A stretch of 64,000 nt of DNA from an uncultured Flavobacteriales bacterium (GCA_937901255.1 CALCHN010000003.1:9491-73490), one strand, 5' to 3'. Counted from the stretch's first letter, positions 42,502 through 52,377 are shown. Notes: a model not told the origin generated them from the letters alone. Numbers and translations are program-made.

Positions 42502-44070
42502 ATGAAAAAATTTATACTACAAATTACATTCGTAATTTCTACACTACTTATGGGGATTAACGTTAAAGCTCAATGTCCAACGATAACTTGTCCAAGCGAT
42601 ATGGTTGTAAATAATGATTCGGGACTTTGTTCTGCTGTTGTAAATTATGCAGCACCAATTGGTAATGATTTTTGTGCTACTGTTAGAGATACATTGTTTT
42701 ATACTGGAGCTATTGTAAACTGGACGGTTCCTGCGGGAATAACTAACCTTAGTATTGAAGCTAGAGGAGCTGAGGGAAGTAATAATACTTCATCAGGTGT
42801 TCCAGCAGGATTGGGAGCTATAATGATGGGTGATTTTACTGTAAATCCTGGAGATGTTTTTAAAGTATTAGTAGGTCAACAATATACAAATACACTAGGT
42901 AATGGTGGTGGTGGCGGAACCTTTGTAACAGATATCTCAAATAATCCACTTATAGTTGCTGGTGGTGGCGGAGGTAGTGCTGACAATACTGACTCTCCTA
43001 ATAAACATGGTCAAGTTGGAACAACTGGAGGGACTGGTGCTGGAGGTGGTGGAATTGGAGGCTCTGCTGGTAATGGTGGAAGTATTGGTGCTTCATTTGC
43101 GTCTGGTGCAGGTGCTGGTTTGTTAACTAATGGTGCAGATGGATGGACTGCTGCTTCTGGTGGATTTTCTTTTCTAAATGGTGGATCAGGTGGAACTGCA
43201 AACGCAAATGCTCAAGGAGGATTTGGTGGAGGAGGAAGTGGCTCTAGTTATGTTGTTGGTGGCGGAGGAGGAGGCTACTCTGGAGGAGGTTCTGGTTCAA
43301 ACAGTTCTGGTTCTGGTGTTGGTGGCGGAGGTGCTTCATTTAATTCAGGTACAAATCAGAATAATACTAGTGGTGCAAATACAGGTCATGGAATGGTAGT
43401 ATTTACGTACACTAATCCATCTACATTAACTGTTACTCAATTATCCGGATTAAGTAGTGGTTCTACTTTTCCGGTAGGTGTTACAACAAATATTTTTGAA
43501 GTATCTAATGGAACACAAATGGATACATGCTCATTTACAGTTACGGTAGTAGATACTACATTACCTGTAATTACTTGTCCTACTAATTTAACCACATGTG
43601 ATTCTGTTGTTACAGGAATTTCTCCAACAATTTCTGATAATTGTGGTAATGAGACAGTTACTTATTTGTTAAGTGGAGCTACAACTGGATCAGGTAATGG
43701 AGATGCTAATGGTATGTTATTTAATGTTGGAATTACTACGGTTCAATATACAGTTGCAGATACTTCTGGAAATGTTGATACTTGTAGTTTTGTTGTAGAA
43801 GTACAGTCTTGTGTTGGGATAAATGAAAGCTCGTTAAATAATATTGAAATTTTCCCAAACCCAACAAATGGAATTATAATTGTTGATTTTTCATCTTCTG
43901 TTTCATTAGTAGATTATACCTTAATGAGTATTGATGGAAAAACTGTTGCTCAAGGTAAATTTTCAGGAACAAAGTTGAGATTGAATTTAGAGAATGAACC
44001 TAAAGGAATTTACTTTTTAAAGGTAGAAAATTCAACTATTAATTATGTTCAAAAAGTATTTAAGAACTAA
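42502..44070 (+). CDS. T9SS cargo with HYR domains and glycine-rich region
   Basis: A 522-residue secreted protein. Signal peptide 1-24; half of a HYR-like domain (CPTITCPSDMVVNNDSG, about 25-55); a glycine-rich jelly-roll (about 75-305) with WTVPAGITNLSIEARGAEG, VLVGQQYT and many GGGGG runs; then HYR-like segments (FPVGVTTNIFEVSNGTQMDTCSFTVTVVDTTLPVITCP, about 315-355, and VGITTVQYTVADTSGNVDTCSF about 405-430), and a type-A sorting domain about 445-522 (EIFPNPTNGIIIVDF, KGIYFLKV, YVQKVFKN). The Gly-rich part splits a HYR domain, suggesting insertion of one module into another. A surface-exposed adhesin-like role is likely. Confidence 0.85.
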   Translation: MKKFILQITFVISTLLMGINVKAQCPTITCPSDMVVNNDSGLCSAVVNYAAPIGNDFCATVRDTLFYTGAIVNWTVPAGITNLSIEARGAEGSNNTSSGVPAGLGAIMMGDFTVNPGDVFKVLVGQQYTNTLGNGGGGGTFVTDISNNPLIVAGGGGGSADNTDSPNKHGQVGTTGGTGAGGGGIGGSAGNGGSIGASFASGAGAGLLTNGADGWTAASGGFSFLNGGSGGTANANAQGGFGGGGSGSSYVVGGGGGGYSGGGSGSNSSGSGVGGGGASFNSGTNQNNTSGANTGHGMVVFTYTNPSTLTVTQLSGLSSGSTFPVGVTTNIFEVSNGTQMDTCSFTVTVVDTTLPVITCPTNLTTCDSVVTGISPTISDNCGNETVTYLLSGATTGSGNGDANGMLFNVGITTVQYTVADTSGNVDTCSFVVEVQSCVGINESSLNNIEIFPNPTNGIIIVDFSSSVSLVDYTLMSIDGKTVAQGKFSGTKLRLNLENEPKGIYFLKVENSTINYVQKVFKN

Positions 44071-44092
44071 TTAGTCTTAAATATAGGTATAT

Positions 44093-44127
44093 AAAAAAAC
44101 ATCGCTGATTCAGCGATGTTTTTTTAT
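44093..44127. terminator. Bidirectional terminator between 42502 and 44158 genes
   Basis: ACATCGCTGA / TCAGCGATGT stem with a tight turn, flanked by an A-run and a T-run. It sits between convergent genes, 23 bp after one stop codon and 31 bp after the other. Confidence 0.9.
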
Positions 44128-44157
44128 TACGTAAAAAGTTTAAAAATTCCTTACCCT

Positions 44158-45978
44158 TTATTTAACAGTCACTTCTTGGTAAACAGGAAGACTAATGTCA
44201 TTAATTTTGTAGTAATACTTTTCTAGTTCTTCAACCATTTTAGCTTTGTAGATATCAGATTCTTCTTTCATATCATCAACTATTTCTTTGTAGTATTCAA
44301 TTCCAGAAATAAGGTTGTCTTTAAATTCTTCAAAGTACTTTTGTTTCTTTTCGTTGATGGCATCTATAGATTCATTGATTTCTCTTTTCAAATAATCAAC
44401 ATACATGCTCAATTCTTTTACAAAAAGATTTGGACGGTAAGTATCGTTTAATAAGTTAATTCTACCATAAATATGACTTACCATTTCTGCAATAGTAGAT
44501 TTTTTAGAGAAATACGCCATGTTAGGTCCCGGACAAACAGAAATACCTTTTCCATCAGTAGATTTAAGCATATCATGTTCAATATAAGGAGTCATAACTA
44601 ATCCTGCACAAATACAAGATTTAACAGTTATTTTGTCATACGCTTTTTGGTACTGAGCATCAGGTAAGTTCTTTTTATTAAGCTCTTCAATCTTAAGTTT
44701 TTGATATTGTCTTGAAGCAACACAAATAGGTCTGTCGGTAAATTCGGTGTTGTATAATTTTAAATACTGACTAGGACATGTACTACCAGGTTTTCCTGCA
44801 GCAATTTTTTCGTCTTTTTCAACATCTTTGGTATTACCTCTTAACGAGTTGAAAGGAACTCCAATAGGAGAAATGTCGCTTAAATAAAGGTCGTCTTCTG
44901 TAGCTTTTGATAATTTATCAAAAGTATCATTATCAACATTAACAGCTTCAGGAACTAATAAGAATGGAGTTCCCCAACCAATACTGTCTAAGTTATATTT
45001 TGTAAGTAAAAAGTTATGTTCTTTAGCCGTACCAACACCACCCTGAGCAGTAACTAATAGCTTAAGAGGTTCTTTTGCTGTTGGTCGTTCTTGTTGTTTT
45101 AAACTATCATTTAAAATAGTATGCACCTCTTTTATTAATGTGGCTCTATTGTTTTTAAATTCATCTAAAATAGGTCCCATTAAAAAACCATTGGTAGCAA
45201 AAGCATGTCCGCCACAATTTAAGCCTGATTCTACTCTGTATTCAGAAACCCACAACCCTTTTTTGGCTAAGAATTTACCTTGAATTAAAGAAGAACGGTA
45301 ATCACTAACTTTTAGGATTATTTTCTTTTCAATATTACCATTTTCATCAGGAAAAAAGCAATCGAATTTTGATAAGTAGGAGTACAACCTAGGACTTAAT
45401 CCTGCAGAAAGTACCAATCCTGAATTTAATGTACTATGAGCAAAACCTCTAACGGCAGCATGAGCATCATTATATTCAATAGGCATTTTTTCGCCTTTTT
45501 TGGTGTAATTATCTTTGTCCAACTTGGTCATAATGTTCACATCAATAGAACCTACTTCCATATTGTTTTTAAGTTCTTCTTGCAGTGCTTCTTTTTTAGA
45601 GGCATTTGTTTCTTTAAGCATTTCCAAGTAATCTTTTCTTAGTGGAGAAGAGTCAGGAAGCATCTCAAAATATTTGGTAAGGTCGCTATCGGGAGTAAAA
45701 GGTTCTTTTTTTAGGTTGTCAAAATTTTGTTGAACAATTTGGTCAATTAAATTCAAATAAGCGGTAATTCTTTTGGCACGGTAATCTTCTGTGTCATTAT
45801 CTATTTCTATATAGGGAATATTAAGTTGTTTGCAATAAAAAGCTCTCATTCTTTCTATTAGTCCATCATCTCCTAAAGAAATTACAGATGAAATGCCAAA
45901 ATGGGCTACTTTTACAGGAGTGTCTATCGTGTAGCCAATTCCCATAACAGGGATGTGAAAGTGATGTGTTTTTAACAT
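44158..45978 (-). CDS. Conserved protein of unknown function (possible TIM-barrel, Cys-rich)
   Basis: A 606-residue cytoplasmic protein without signal or membrane helix. HFHIPVMGIGYTIDTPVKVAHFGI and SSVISLGDDGLIERMR open the protein; mid-part motifs are RVESGLNCGGHAFATNGFL (about 250) and LLVTAQGGVGTAKEHNFLL (about 315). The QGGVGTA and the N-terminal pattern recall FMN TIM-barrels of the nitronate monooxygenase/PfaD type, but the rest does not fit well. Conserved-looking Cys residues occur in GSTCPSQYL, KSCICAGL and SVCPGPNMAY, which might bind a metal or Fe-S cluster. A helical C-terminal tail of 110 residues follows. I cannot name the function. It stands alone between a terminator and a divergent solute-binding protein gene. 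Confidence 0.75.
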   Translation of the reverse strand: MLKTHHFHIPVMGIGYTIDTPVKVAHFGISSVISLGDDGLIERMRAFYCKQLNIPYIEIDNDTEDYRAKRITAYLNLIDQIVQQNFDNLKKEPFTPDSDLTKYFEMLPDSSPLRKDYLEMLKETNASKKEALQEELKNNMEVGSIDVNIMTKLDKDNYTKKGEKMPIEYNDAHAAVRGFAHSTLNSGLVLSAGLSPRLYSYLSKFDCFFPDENGNIEKKIILKVSDYRSSLIQGKFLAKKGLWVSEYRVESGLNCGGHAFATNGFLMGPILDEFKNNRATLIKEVHTILNDSLKQQERPTAKEPLKLLVTAQGGVGTAKEHNFLLTKYNLDSIGWGTPFLLVPEAVNVDNDTFDKLSKATEDDLYLSDISPIGVPFNSLRGNTKDVEKDEKIAAGKPGSTCPSQYLKLYNTEFTDRPICVASRQYQKLKIEELNKKNLPDAQYQKAYDKITVKSCICAGLVMTPYIEHDMLKSTDGKGISVCPGPNMAYFSKKSTIAEMVSHIYGRINLLNDTYRPNLFVKELSMYVDYLKREINESIDAINEKKQKYFEEFKDNLISGIEYYKEIVDDMKEESDIYKAKMVEELEKYYYKINDISLPVYQEVTVK

Positions 45979-46124
45979 AAAATTATAATGTGTGTTTGAT
46001 TACAAAGGTACTTAACTTTTTCTTTAATGATAGTTGATTTTAGATTAATTTGTTTTCTACATGTATTAATAGAATGGATTTAACGATTTATCTATTTAAT
46101 TTCAAATATGTTTTAGCTATTTTG

Positions 46125-46132
46125 TATATTTG
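46125..46132 (+). promoter_or_regulatory. Candidate -7 element (TATATTTG) of the 46153 gene
   Basis: TATATTTG matches TAnnTTTG and lies 20 bp before the ATG. No exact TTG occurs at the expected distance upstream. Confidence 0.35.
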
Positions 46133-46152
46133 AAGCCTCAAAAAAATAATAT

Positions 46153-47880
46153 ATGAAACCATCAAGATTATTATACATTGCTTTAGCCTCCTTCATTCTG
46201 TTTTCATGTGGAGATGATAAAAAAACTAAAACAGACGATAAAGAAACTAAAGATAAAACAACAACTAATACTACAAATGTAGTTGATTTTGCTGTTTCGG
46301 ATGCTTATCAAACCTTAGATCCTATAGAAATTATAGATGTAAACTCCTTTCAGGTGCAAAGTCAAATTTTTGAAGGATTACTACGATTTGATGAAAATGA
46401 TTTATCATTAAAACCAGTTTTAGCCAAATTTTGGGAAATTGATGCTGCTGGTTTAGTTTATACTTTTCACTTAAATAAAGGAGTTTCTTTTCAAGACAAT
46501 GCTTGTTTTGATGGCGGAAAAGGTAAAGAAATGACTGCGAAAGATGTAGTTTTTACTTTTAAAAGAATATGTACTGAACAAGAAAACAACTATGCTTTTA
46601 GCTTGTTTAATGAAGTAATTGCAGGAGTAAAAGAATTAAATTCGGGAAGTGCTTCTGAATTTAGCGGTGTAAAAGCAATTGATGATTATACCGTACAATT
46701 TACTTTATCACAAACAACATCAAGCTTTTTACAATTGTTGGCAACGCCTTTTAGTGCCATTGTTTGTGAAGAAGCTATTAGTGCAGGTGCAGTAGTAGGT
46801 ACAGGACCATTTGTGTATGATAAATCCTTAGATACAGAAAACAGCATTACATTAACTAAAAACAACAATTATCATTTAAAAGATAATGGTAACCAATTGC
46901 CTTATGTTGCTGGAGTTAAATACAACTATATTGTTGATGGAAGAAAAAGATTGGCGGCATTTAAAGAAGGTAAAATTGATATTTTAGAAAACATTCCTGT
47001 TGAAGAAATAAACAATTTAGTACAAGAAAATATAAGTGCTTTTCAGAATAAACCAGCTCAATATGTCTTGGCAAGAAATAAAGAATTAGCAATAACTTAC
47101 TTAAATTTTAATACAGCTGTTGCTCCGTTTAATAATGTAAAACTGAGAAAAGCGTTTGCTTTAGCTATTGATAAAAACAAAATAGTTGACAGAGTTTTAA
47201 AAGGAGAGGCCTATGGTCCAGCCATAAATGGAATTGTACCTCCAGCAGTTAAAGATTACGATTACTCATCCATTATAGGAATTGAGTTTGATGTTGCTAA
47301 AGCTAAAAAAACATTGGCAGATGCAGGTTATGGTCCGAATAAAACTTTTCCTAAGTTAGAAATTGTTTCTAGTAAAGAAAGTGTTTCTGTTCGTGTAGCG
47401 TTAGAAATTCAAAAACAACTTAAAAGTAACTTAAATATTAATGCTGAGGTAACTTCTATGTCATTGTCGGAAATGCTTAAATACAAAAGCTCTAGCAATG
47501 CAAGTATTGTTGTTTCTTCTTGGTTGGCAGAGTTTCCTGATCCGCTTAATTTTTTGTCTATTTTATATGGAGGTTATGTTAGCAATGATTTAAACAAATC
47601 ATCTTACCCAAATGATGCTAGATATAAAAATGCAGCTTTTGATAAAGTTTACAAAGAAGCAATGGAAACAACTGATGAAACAAGAAAAATGGAATTGTGT
47701 TTAGAAGCAGATCAAATAGCAGCTAATGAAGTGCCTATTATTCCACTTTGGTATTACGAAAGATACCAGTTAATTCAAAGTGAAGTGAAAAATTATATGC
47801 CTAACGCTATGAGAATTCACTATTTGCCTTATGTGAAATTAGAAAAACCAAAGGCAACAACAAAAATAGAGACTCACTAA
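46153..47880 (+). CDS. ABC transporter solute-binding lipoprotein, family 5
   Basis: A 575-residue peptide/nickel-type solute-binding protein. Lipoprotein signal (lipobox LFSC, Cys about 19), a charged Lys/Asp/Thr linker (about 23-42), then the SBP_bac_5 fold: SDAYQTLDPIEIIDVNSFQVQSQIFEGLL, MTAKDVVFTFKRI, VVGTGPFVY, NVKLRKAFALAIDKNKIV and DEVPIIPLWYYERYQLI (near the end, ANEVPIIPLWYYERY). Such proteins deliver oligopeptides to Dpp/Opp-type permeases. No permease or ATPase gene is near, only an MMPL exporter 95 bp downstream, so its transporter is encoded elsewhere. Confidence 0.9.
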   Translation: MKPSRLLYIALASFILFSCGDDKKTKTDDKETKDKTTTNTTNVVDFAVSDAYQTLDPIEIIDVNSFQVQSQIFEGLLRFDENDLSLKPVLAKFWEIDAAGLVYTFHLNKGVSFQDNACFDGGKGKEMTAKDVVFTFKRICTEQENNYAFSLFNEVIAGVKELNSGSASEFSGVKAIDDYTVQFTLSQTTSSFLQLLATPFSAIVCEEAISAGAVVGTGPFVYDKSLDTENSITLTKNNNYHLKDNGNQLPYVAGVKYNYIVDGRKRLAAFKEGKIDILENIPVEEINNLVQENISAFQNKPAQYVLARNKELAITYLNFNTAVAPFNNVKLRKAFALAIDKNKIVDRVLKGEAYGPAINGIVPPAVKDYDYSSIIGIEFDVAKAKKTLADAGYGPNKTFPKLEIVSSKESVSVRVALEIQKQLKSNLNINAEVTSMSLSEMLKYKSSSNASIVVSSWLAEFPDPLNFLSILYGGYVSNDLNKSSYPNDARYKNAAFDKVYKEAMETTDETRKMELCLEADQIAANEVPIIPLWYYERYQLIQSEVKNYMPNAMRIHYLPYVKLEKPKATTKIETH

Positions 47881-47975
47881 TTACAATTGAAATAGTTGTT
47901 AAATAATCTTTAAAACCCCATTTGATTATCTAATAATCTTGATATTTGCTGAAAATCGTATCCGGGGAATAATAT

Positions 47976-50423
47976 ATGTGGTTTAATTTTTCAAGAATAA
48001 TATTACGAAATAGATTACTGTTTCTTATCTTAATTGGATTAGCAACAGTATTCATGGCTTATCAAGCTCAGTTCGCCCGAATGAGTTATGAGATGGCTCA
48101 AATTCTGCCTAAATCAGACCCCACTTACAAAGAGTACGATAAGTTTAAAGAAATTTTTGGTAAAGACGGAAGCATGGTGGTTGTTGGAATAGATAACTCC
48201 AATATTTTTCAACTCAATAATTTTAATGCTTGGTTTGATTTAACACAAGATATCAAAAAAATTGAAGTTGACTTTAAAAAAAATGGTGAATTAATAAAAG
48301 TAAATGCTGTAACAGAAGCACTTTCGATAGCTAATGCTTATACTCTAAAGAAAAATTACGAAAGCAGAAAGTTCGATTTTAAACAAATTGTTGAAGAAAA
48401 ACCTAGCACCCAAAAAGAGGTTGATGAGATTAAAGAAAAAATTCATGAACAACCATTTTACAACGGTTTTTTATACAACGATACTACACACGCCTCACTT
48501 ATTCTCATAACCCTTAATAGAGAAGTACTCGATTCTAAATACCGTAATGCACTTTTTGAAAGAATTGATGAAGAAGTGGCTGAATTTGAAACACAAACAG
48601 GAATTAAAACCTATAAATCAGGGTTGCCTTATATTAGAGCAAACTCTACTACCAAAGTTGCCGATGAAGTAGAACTGTTTTTATTGCTTTCGGTATTAAT
48701 AACCTCGCTTATTTTATATTTATTTTTCCGTTCATTTAAAGTAATGATGTATTCCATGCTGGTAGTAAGTATTGGCGTGGTTTGGTCATTAGGTGTTTTG
48801 TCGTTGTTCGATTTTGAAATTACACTTTTAACCGGCTTAATCCCTCCACTTATTATAGTTATAGGTATTCCGAATTGTATTTTCTTATTAAACAAATACC
48901 ATAGAGAATATAAAAATCACAACAACCAAATTAAAGCTCTGAGCAGGGTAATTGAAAAAACTGGAAATGCTATTTTTCTAACCAATACCACCACTGCTTT
49001 GGGTTTTGCAACATTTATTTCTACCAAAAGTGCTATGTTGGTAGAGTTCGGTATTGTTGCAGCCATAGATATTTTCTTGGTATTCATTCTTTCCATTTTT
49101 CTTATTCCAATTATTTTTAGTTTCTTAAAACCACCTAAAAAACGCCATACCAAGCACCTTGAAAATAAAATTATGGGCAAAGTGGTTGATTTTGTTGAGA
49201 TTATTGTACTCAACCACAGAAAAAAAGTATATGCTGTTTCTATTTTGATTTTTATATTTAGCTTGTTTGGCATTAGTAAAATGACTACAACGGGTAATCT
49301 TATAGATGATTTACCTAAAAATGATCCTATTGTTGAGGATTTAAAATTTTTTGAAAAAGGTTTTAACGGAGTAATGCCTTTTGAGGTAATGATAGACACC
49401 AAAGAAAAAAATGGTGTTTTTGCCGACAATGCCAAAACTTTGTATAAAATTCAGAAGTTCCAAAAGGAAATGGCTAAATACGATGAGTTTTCAAAACCTT
49501 TATCCATTGTAGAAGCTATAAAATTCGCTTATCAATCCTATAAAAACGGGAAACCAAAATTTTATATTTTACCTCCAGCATCTGAATTAAACAAACTAAA
49601 AACCTTTGTGGGTAATGATGAAGAAAAAGGAAATTTCAGTTCGTTTATAGATTCGACTAATCGATACACAAGAATTAGTTTCCAAATGGCAGATGTTGGT
49701 ACTAAAGAAATGGATGAAATCTTAAATGAAATTCAACCTATAATTGATGATATTTTCCCTAAAGAAGATTATGATGTTTATACCACAGGAACTAGTGTAA
49801 CTTTCTTAAAAGGAACAGGGTATCTTATCGAAAATTTATTTACCAGTTTGTTGTTGGCTATTTTTCTGATAGCGATACTAATGTCAATTTTATTTTCATC
49901 AGTAAGAATGGTAGTGGTCTCTTTAATCCCTAACTTTTTACCATTACTAACTACAGCAGCCATTATGGGTTATTTAGGCGTTGCCATAAAACCTTCTACT
50001 ATCTTAATTTTTAGTATTGCTTTTGGTATTTCTGTAGATGATACCATTCACTTTTTATCTAAGTACCGACAAGAACTTAAAATTCACAGATTAGGAATTA
50101 AAAAAGCAGCCATTTTAGCTCTTAGAGAAACCGGGGTGAGCATGATTTATACATCCACCATATTGTTTTTCGGTTTTGGAGTCTTTACTGTTTCGAGTTT
50201 TGGAGGTACAGTAGCTTTAGGAACTTTAGTAGCTCTTACTATATTATTTGCCATATTTGCCGATTTATTATTGTTGCCATCCTTTTTATTATCGTTGGAT
50301 AAAGCATTAACCACTAAAGCCTTTAGAAAAGAGCCACTAATTAATGTGTTAGATGAAGAAGAAGATATTGATATTTCTAAACTGAAAGTAAAAAAGAAAA
50401 AAACTACTGAAGATACTCCCTAA
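47976..50423 (+). CDS. MMPL/RND-superfamily exporter
   Basis: An 815-residue inner-membrane protein with about 12 helices in the RND plan: TM1 near 13, a periplasmic loop to about 215, a bundle of five helices about 220-400, a membrane-proximal re-entry at about 415-435, a second periplasmic loop to about 625, and helices 630-780. Motifs VTSLILYLFFRSFKVMM, ISVDDTIHFLSKYR and GFGVFTVSSFGGTVALG match the MMPL and patched-like family that moves lipids or hopanoids. The C-terminal tail is Lys/Glu-rich. The last codons and the TAA stop at 50421 lie at the start of a CCCCCTCTCTTT repeat, so the C-terminus is set by that element. Confidence 0.9.
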   Translation: MWFNFSRIILRNRLLFLILIGLATVFMAYQAQFARMSYEMAQILPKSDPTYKEYDKFKEIFGKDGSMVVVGIDNSNIFQLNNFNAWFDLTQDIKKIEVDFKKNGELIKVNAVTEALSIANAYTLKKNYESRKFDFKQIVEEKPSTQKEVDEIKEKIHEQPFYNGFLYNDTTHASLILITLNREVLDSKYRNALFERIDEEVAEFETQTGIKTYKSGLPYIRANSTTKVADEVELFLLLSVLITSLILYLFFRSFKVMMYSMLVVSIGVVWSLGVLSLFDFEITLLTGLIPPLIIVIGIPNCIFLLNKYHREYKNHNNQIKALSRVIEKTGNAIFLTNTTTALGFATFISTKSAMLVEFGIVAAIDIFLVFILSIFLIPIIFSFLKPPKKRHTKHLENKIMGKVVDFVEIIVLNHRKKVYAVSILIFIFSLFGISKMTTTGNLIDDLPKNDPIVEDLKFFEKGFNGVMPFEVMIDTKEKNGVFADNAKTLYKIQKFQKEMAKYDEFSKPLSIVEAIKFAYQSYKNGKPKFYILPPASELNKLKTFVGNDEEKGNFSSFIDSTNRYTRISFQMADVGTKEMDEILNEIQPIIDDIFPKEDYDVYTTGTSVTFLKGTGYLIENLFTSLLLAIFLIAILMSILFSSVRMVVVSLIPNFLPLLTTAAIMGYLGVAIKPSTILIFSIAFGISVDDTIHFLSKYRQELKIHRLGIKKAAILALRETGVSMIYTSTILFFGFGVFTVSSFGGTVALGTLVALTILFAIFADLLLLPSFLLSLDKALTTKAFRKEPLINVLDEEEDIDISKLKVKKKKTTEDTP

Positions 50424-50478
50424 CCCCCTCTCTTTAAAGAGGGGGGGAAGTTGTCTAAAGATAACTTTGGGGTGAGTC
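50418..50478. repeat. CCCCTCTCTTT / AAGTTATC repeat, copy 2 (reversed)
   Basis: CCCTAACCCCCTCTCTTTAA then AGAGGGGGGG, AAGTTGTCTAAAGATAACTT and GGGGTGAGTC is the reverse-orientation version of the 37351 element. It supplies the stop codon of the MMPL gene. Confidence 0.75.
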
Positions 50479-50563
50479 AAAAAAAGAGTAAGAAATAACA
50501 AAAGCTCCAACGGAGCGAAATTTAAAAGCGTTGAGAGTAAGCTCATCGCAAAAAAATAGACAC

Positions 50564-51427
50564 ATGAAAGGAATAGTATTAGCCGGAGGTTCCGGAACTC
50601 GTCTCCATCCATTAACATTAGCTGTTAGTAAACAGTTAATGCCCATTTACGATAAACCTATGATTTACTACCCAATTTCTACATTAATGAGTGCGGGTAT
50701 AAAGGAAATTCTTATCATCACTACTCCTCACGATAATTTAAGCTTTAAAACCTTATTAGGTGATGGCTCTCAGTTTGGCTGTAAGTTTGAATACGAAGTA
50801 CAAGAAGTACCCAACGGTTTAGCTCAAGCCTTTGTAATTGGCGAAAAATTCATTGGAGATGATAGTGTCGCTTTAATTTTGGGAGATAATATTTTTTATG
50901 GAACAGGTTTAGAGGAATTGTTAATTCAACATACCAATCCAACGGGAGGAGTTGTTTTTGCCTACCATGTTTCTGATCCTCAACGTTATGGAGTAGTAGA
51001 GTTTGATAAAAACAACAAAGCCATTTCTATTGAAGAAAAACCATTAAAACCTAAATCGCACTTTGCTGTTCCTGGGTTGTATTTTTATGACAATCAAGTA
51101 GTAGAAATAGCCAAAACCTTAGAGCCAAGTGCCAGAGGCGAATATGAAATTACGGATATCAATAGAATATACTTAGAAAAAAACCAGTTAGAAGTTGGTA
51201 TTTTAGACAGAGGTACTGCTTGGTTAGATACAGGAACGCACCAGTCTTTAATGCAAGCATCGCAGTTTGTTCAGGTTATTGAAGAACGTCAGGGATTGAA
51301 AATTGGCTGTTTAGAAGAAATTGCTTACCGAAAAGGCTTTATTACTAAAGAACAATTACTTAAATTAGCAGAACCATTGATTAAAAGTGGTTATGGTACT
51401 TACCTAATGGAAATTGTAAATGAGTAA
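50564..51427 (+). CDS. rfbA: Glucose-1-phosphate thymidylyltransferase
   Basis: A 287-residue nucleotidyltransferase that makes dTDP-glucose, first step to dTDP-rhamnose and other sugars of surface polysaccharide. MKGIVLAGGSGTRLHPLTLAVSKQLMPIYDKPMIYYP is the signature; ILGDNIFYG (catalytic Asp), GVVEFD, IEEKP and RGTAWLDTGTH follow. The start is ATG 50564; an in-frame TTG 33 bp upstream would add 11 residues not conserved in the family. It overlaps the next epimerase gene by 8 bp, so they are co-translated. rfbB-D are not present here. Confidence 0.96.
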   Translation: MKGIVLAGGSGTRLHPLTLAVSKQLMPIYDKPMIYYPISTLMSAGIKEILIITTPHDNLSFKTLLGDGSQFGCKFEYEVQEVPNGLAQAFVIGEKFIGDDSVALILGDNIFYGTGLEELLIQHTNPTGGVVFAYHVSDPQRYGVVEFDKNNKAISIEEKPLKPKSHFAVPGLYFYDNQVVEIAKTLEPSARGEYEITDINRIYLEKNQLEVGILDRGTAWLDTGTHQSLMQASQFVQVIEERQGLKIGCLEEIAYRKGFITKEQLLKLAEPLIKSGYGTYLMEIVNE

Positions 51428-52367
51428 TAAAAAAACCATATTAGTTACTGGTGGAGCTGGTTTTATAGGAAGTTCTTTAGTTGAAGGATTGATTAAAGAT
51501 GACAATAATTTTGTAGTGGTGGTTGATAATTTAAAAACAGGAGGTAAAAATAAACTGCCTAATGCTCCAAAAGGTAACCTTAAATTTATTCAGTGTGATG
51601 TGAATAATTTAGATGAAATACGCAGCGTATTTCATACTTTTTCATTCGATTATGTTTTTCATTATGCGGCTTTGGTTGGTGTTCAGCGAACTTTAGATAA
51701 TCCTATAGAAGTTTTAAAAGATATTAATGGAATTGAGAATATTCTAAAATTATCAAAAAATACAGGTGTTAAAAAAGTAATTTATTCTTCTTCTTCTGAG
51801 GTGTATGGAGAACCTGTTGAATATCCTCAAAATGAAGAAACTACACCACTAAATTCACGCTTGCCTTATGCCATTGTGAAAAACGTTGGCGAGGCTTTTT
51901 TAAAATCGTACAAGCAAGAATATGATTTAGATTTTGTAATTTATAGGTTTTTTAATACTTACGGACCAAAGCAAAGTAAGGACTTTGTTATTTCTAAATT
52001 TATTAATGCAGCCCTTAATAATAACGATATTACTATTTACGGAGATGGCTCTCAAACCAGAACGTTCTGTTATGTACAAAATAATGTTGAAGCGACCATA
52101 AAAGCTGCTTTTAGTGATGAACATGTCAATCAAACCATTAATATTGGTAATGATATAGAAACTTCTATTTTAGACTTAGCTAAGCTGATTATTAAATTAA
52201 CAGGTTCATCCTCAAAAATAGTGCATTTACCACCGCTAGAAGAAGGTGATATGACAAGAAGAAAACCTGACATTACTAAAATGAAGCAATTGTTAGGGAA
52301 TAATAAAATATACACTTTGGAGGAAGGATTAACCCAAGTGCTTAAAAATACTTCATTTATTTTATAA
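51420..52367 (+). CDS. NAD-dependent sugar epimerase/dehydratase (extended SDR)
   Basis: A 315-residue extended short-chain dehydrogenase acting on nucleotide sugars. NAD-binding VTGGAGFIGSSLVEGL (about 8-23), DVNNLDEI, YAALVGVQRTLDNP, the catalytic YSSSSEVYGEP and YAIVKN (Tyr-x3-Lys about 155-159), RFFNTYGP, and GDGSQTRTFCYVQN near the sugar site. It resembles UDP-glucose 4-epimerases and UDP-glucuronate decarboxylases; the exact substrate cannot be fixed. Co-translated with rfbA (8-bp overlap) and followed 10 bp later by the polyprenyl synthase gene. Confidence 0.9.
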   Translation: MSNKKTILVTGGAGFIGSSLVEGLIKDDNNFVVVVDNLKTGGKNKLPNAPKGNLKFIQCDVNNLDEIRSVFHTFSFDYVFHYAALVGVQRTLDNPIEVLKDINGIENILKLSKNTGVKKVIYSSSSEVYGEPVEYPQNEETTPLNSRLPYAIVKNVGEAFLKSYKQEYDLDFVIYRFFNTYGPKQSKDFVISKFINAALNNNDITIYGDGSQTRTFCYVQNNVEATIKAAFSDEHVNQTINIGNDIETSILDLAKLIIKLTGSSSKIVHLPPLEEGDMTRRKPDITKMKQLLGNNKIYTLEEGLTQVLKNTSFIL

Positions 52368-52377
52368 GATAAAAGTA

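Noticed and set aside
42900..43400. Open frame of 73 codons inside the Gly-rich region (43178-43399)
   Set aside because: It is a shadow frame produced by GGT/GGA-rich DNA of the T9SS gene and has no own start context or family similarity.
44158..45978. Annotation as nitronate monooxygenase
   Set aside because: QGGVGTA and a barrel-like start are suggestive only; the length, Cys clusters and helical tail do not match that family.
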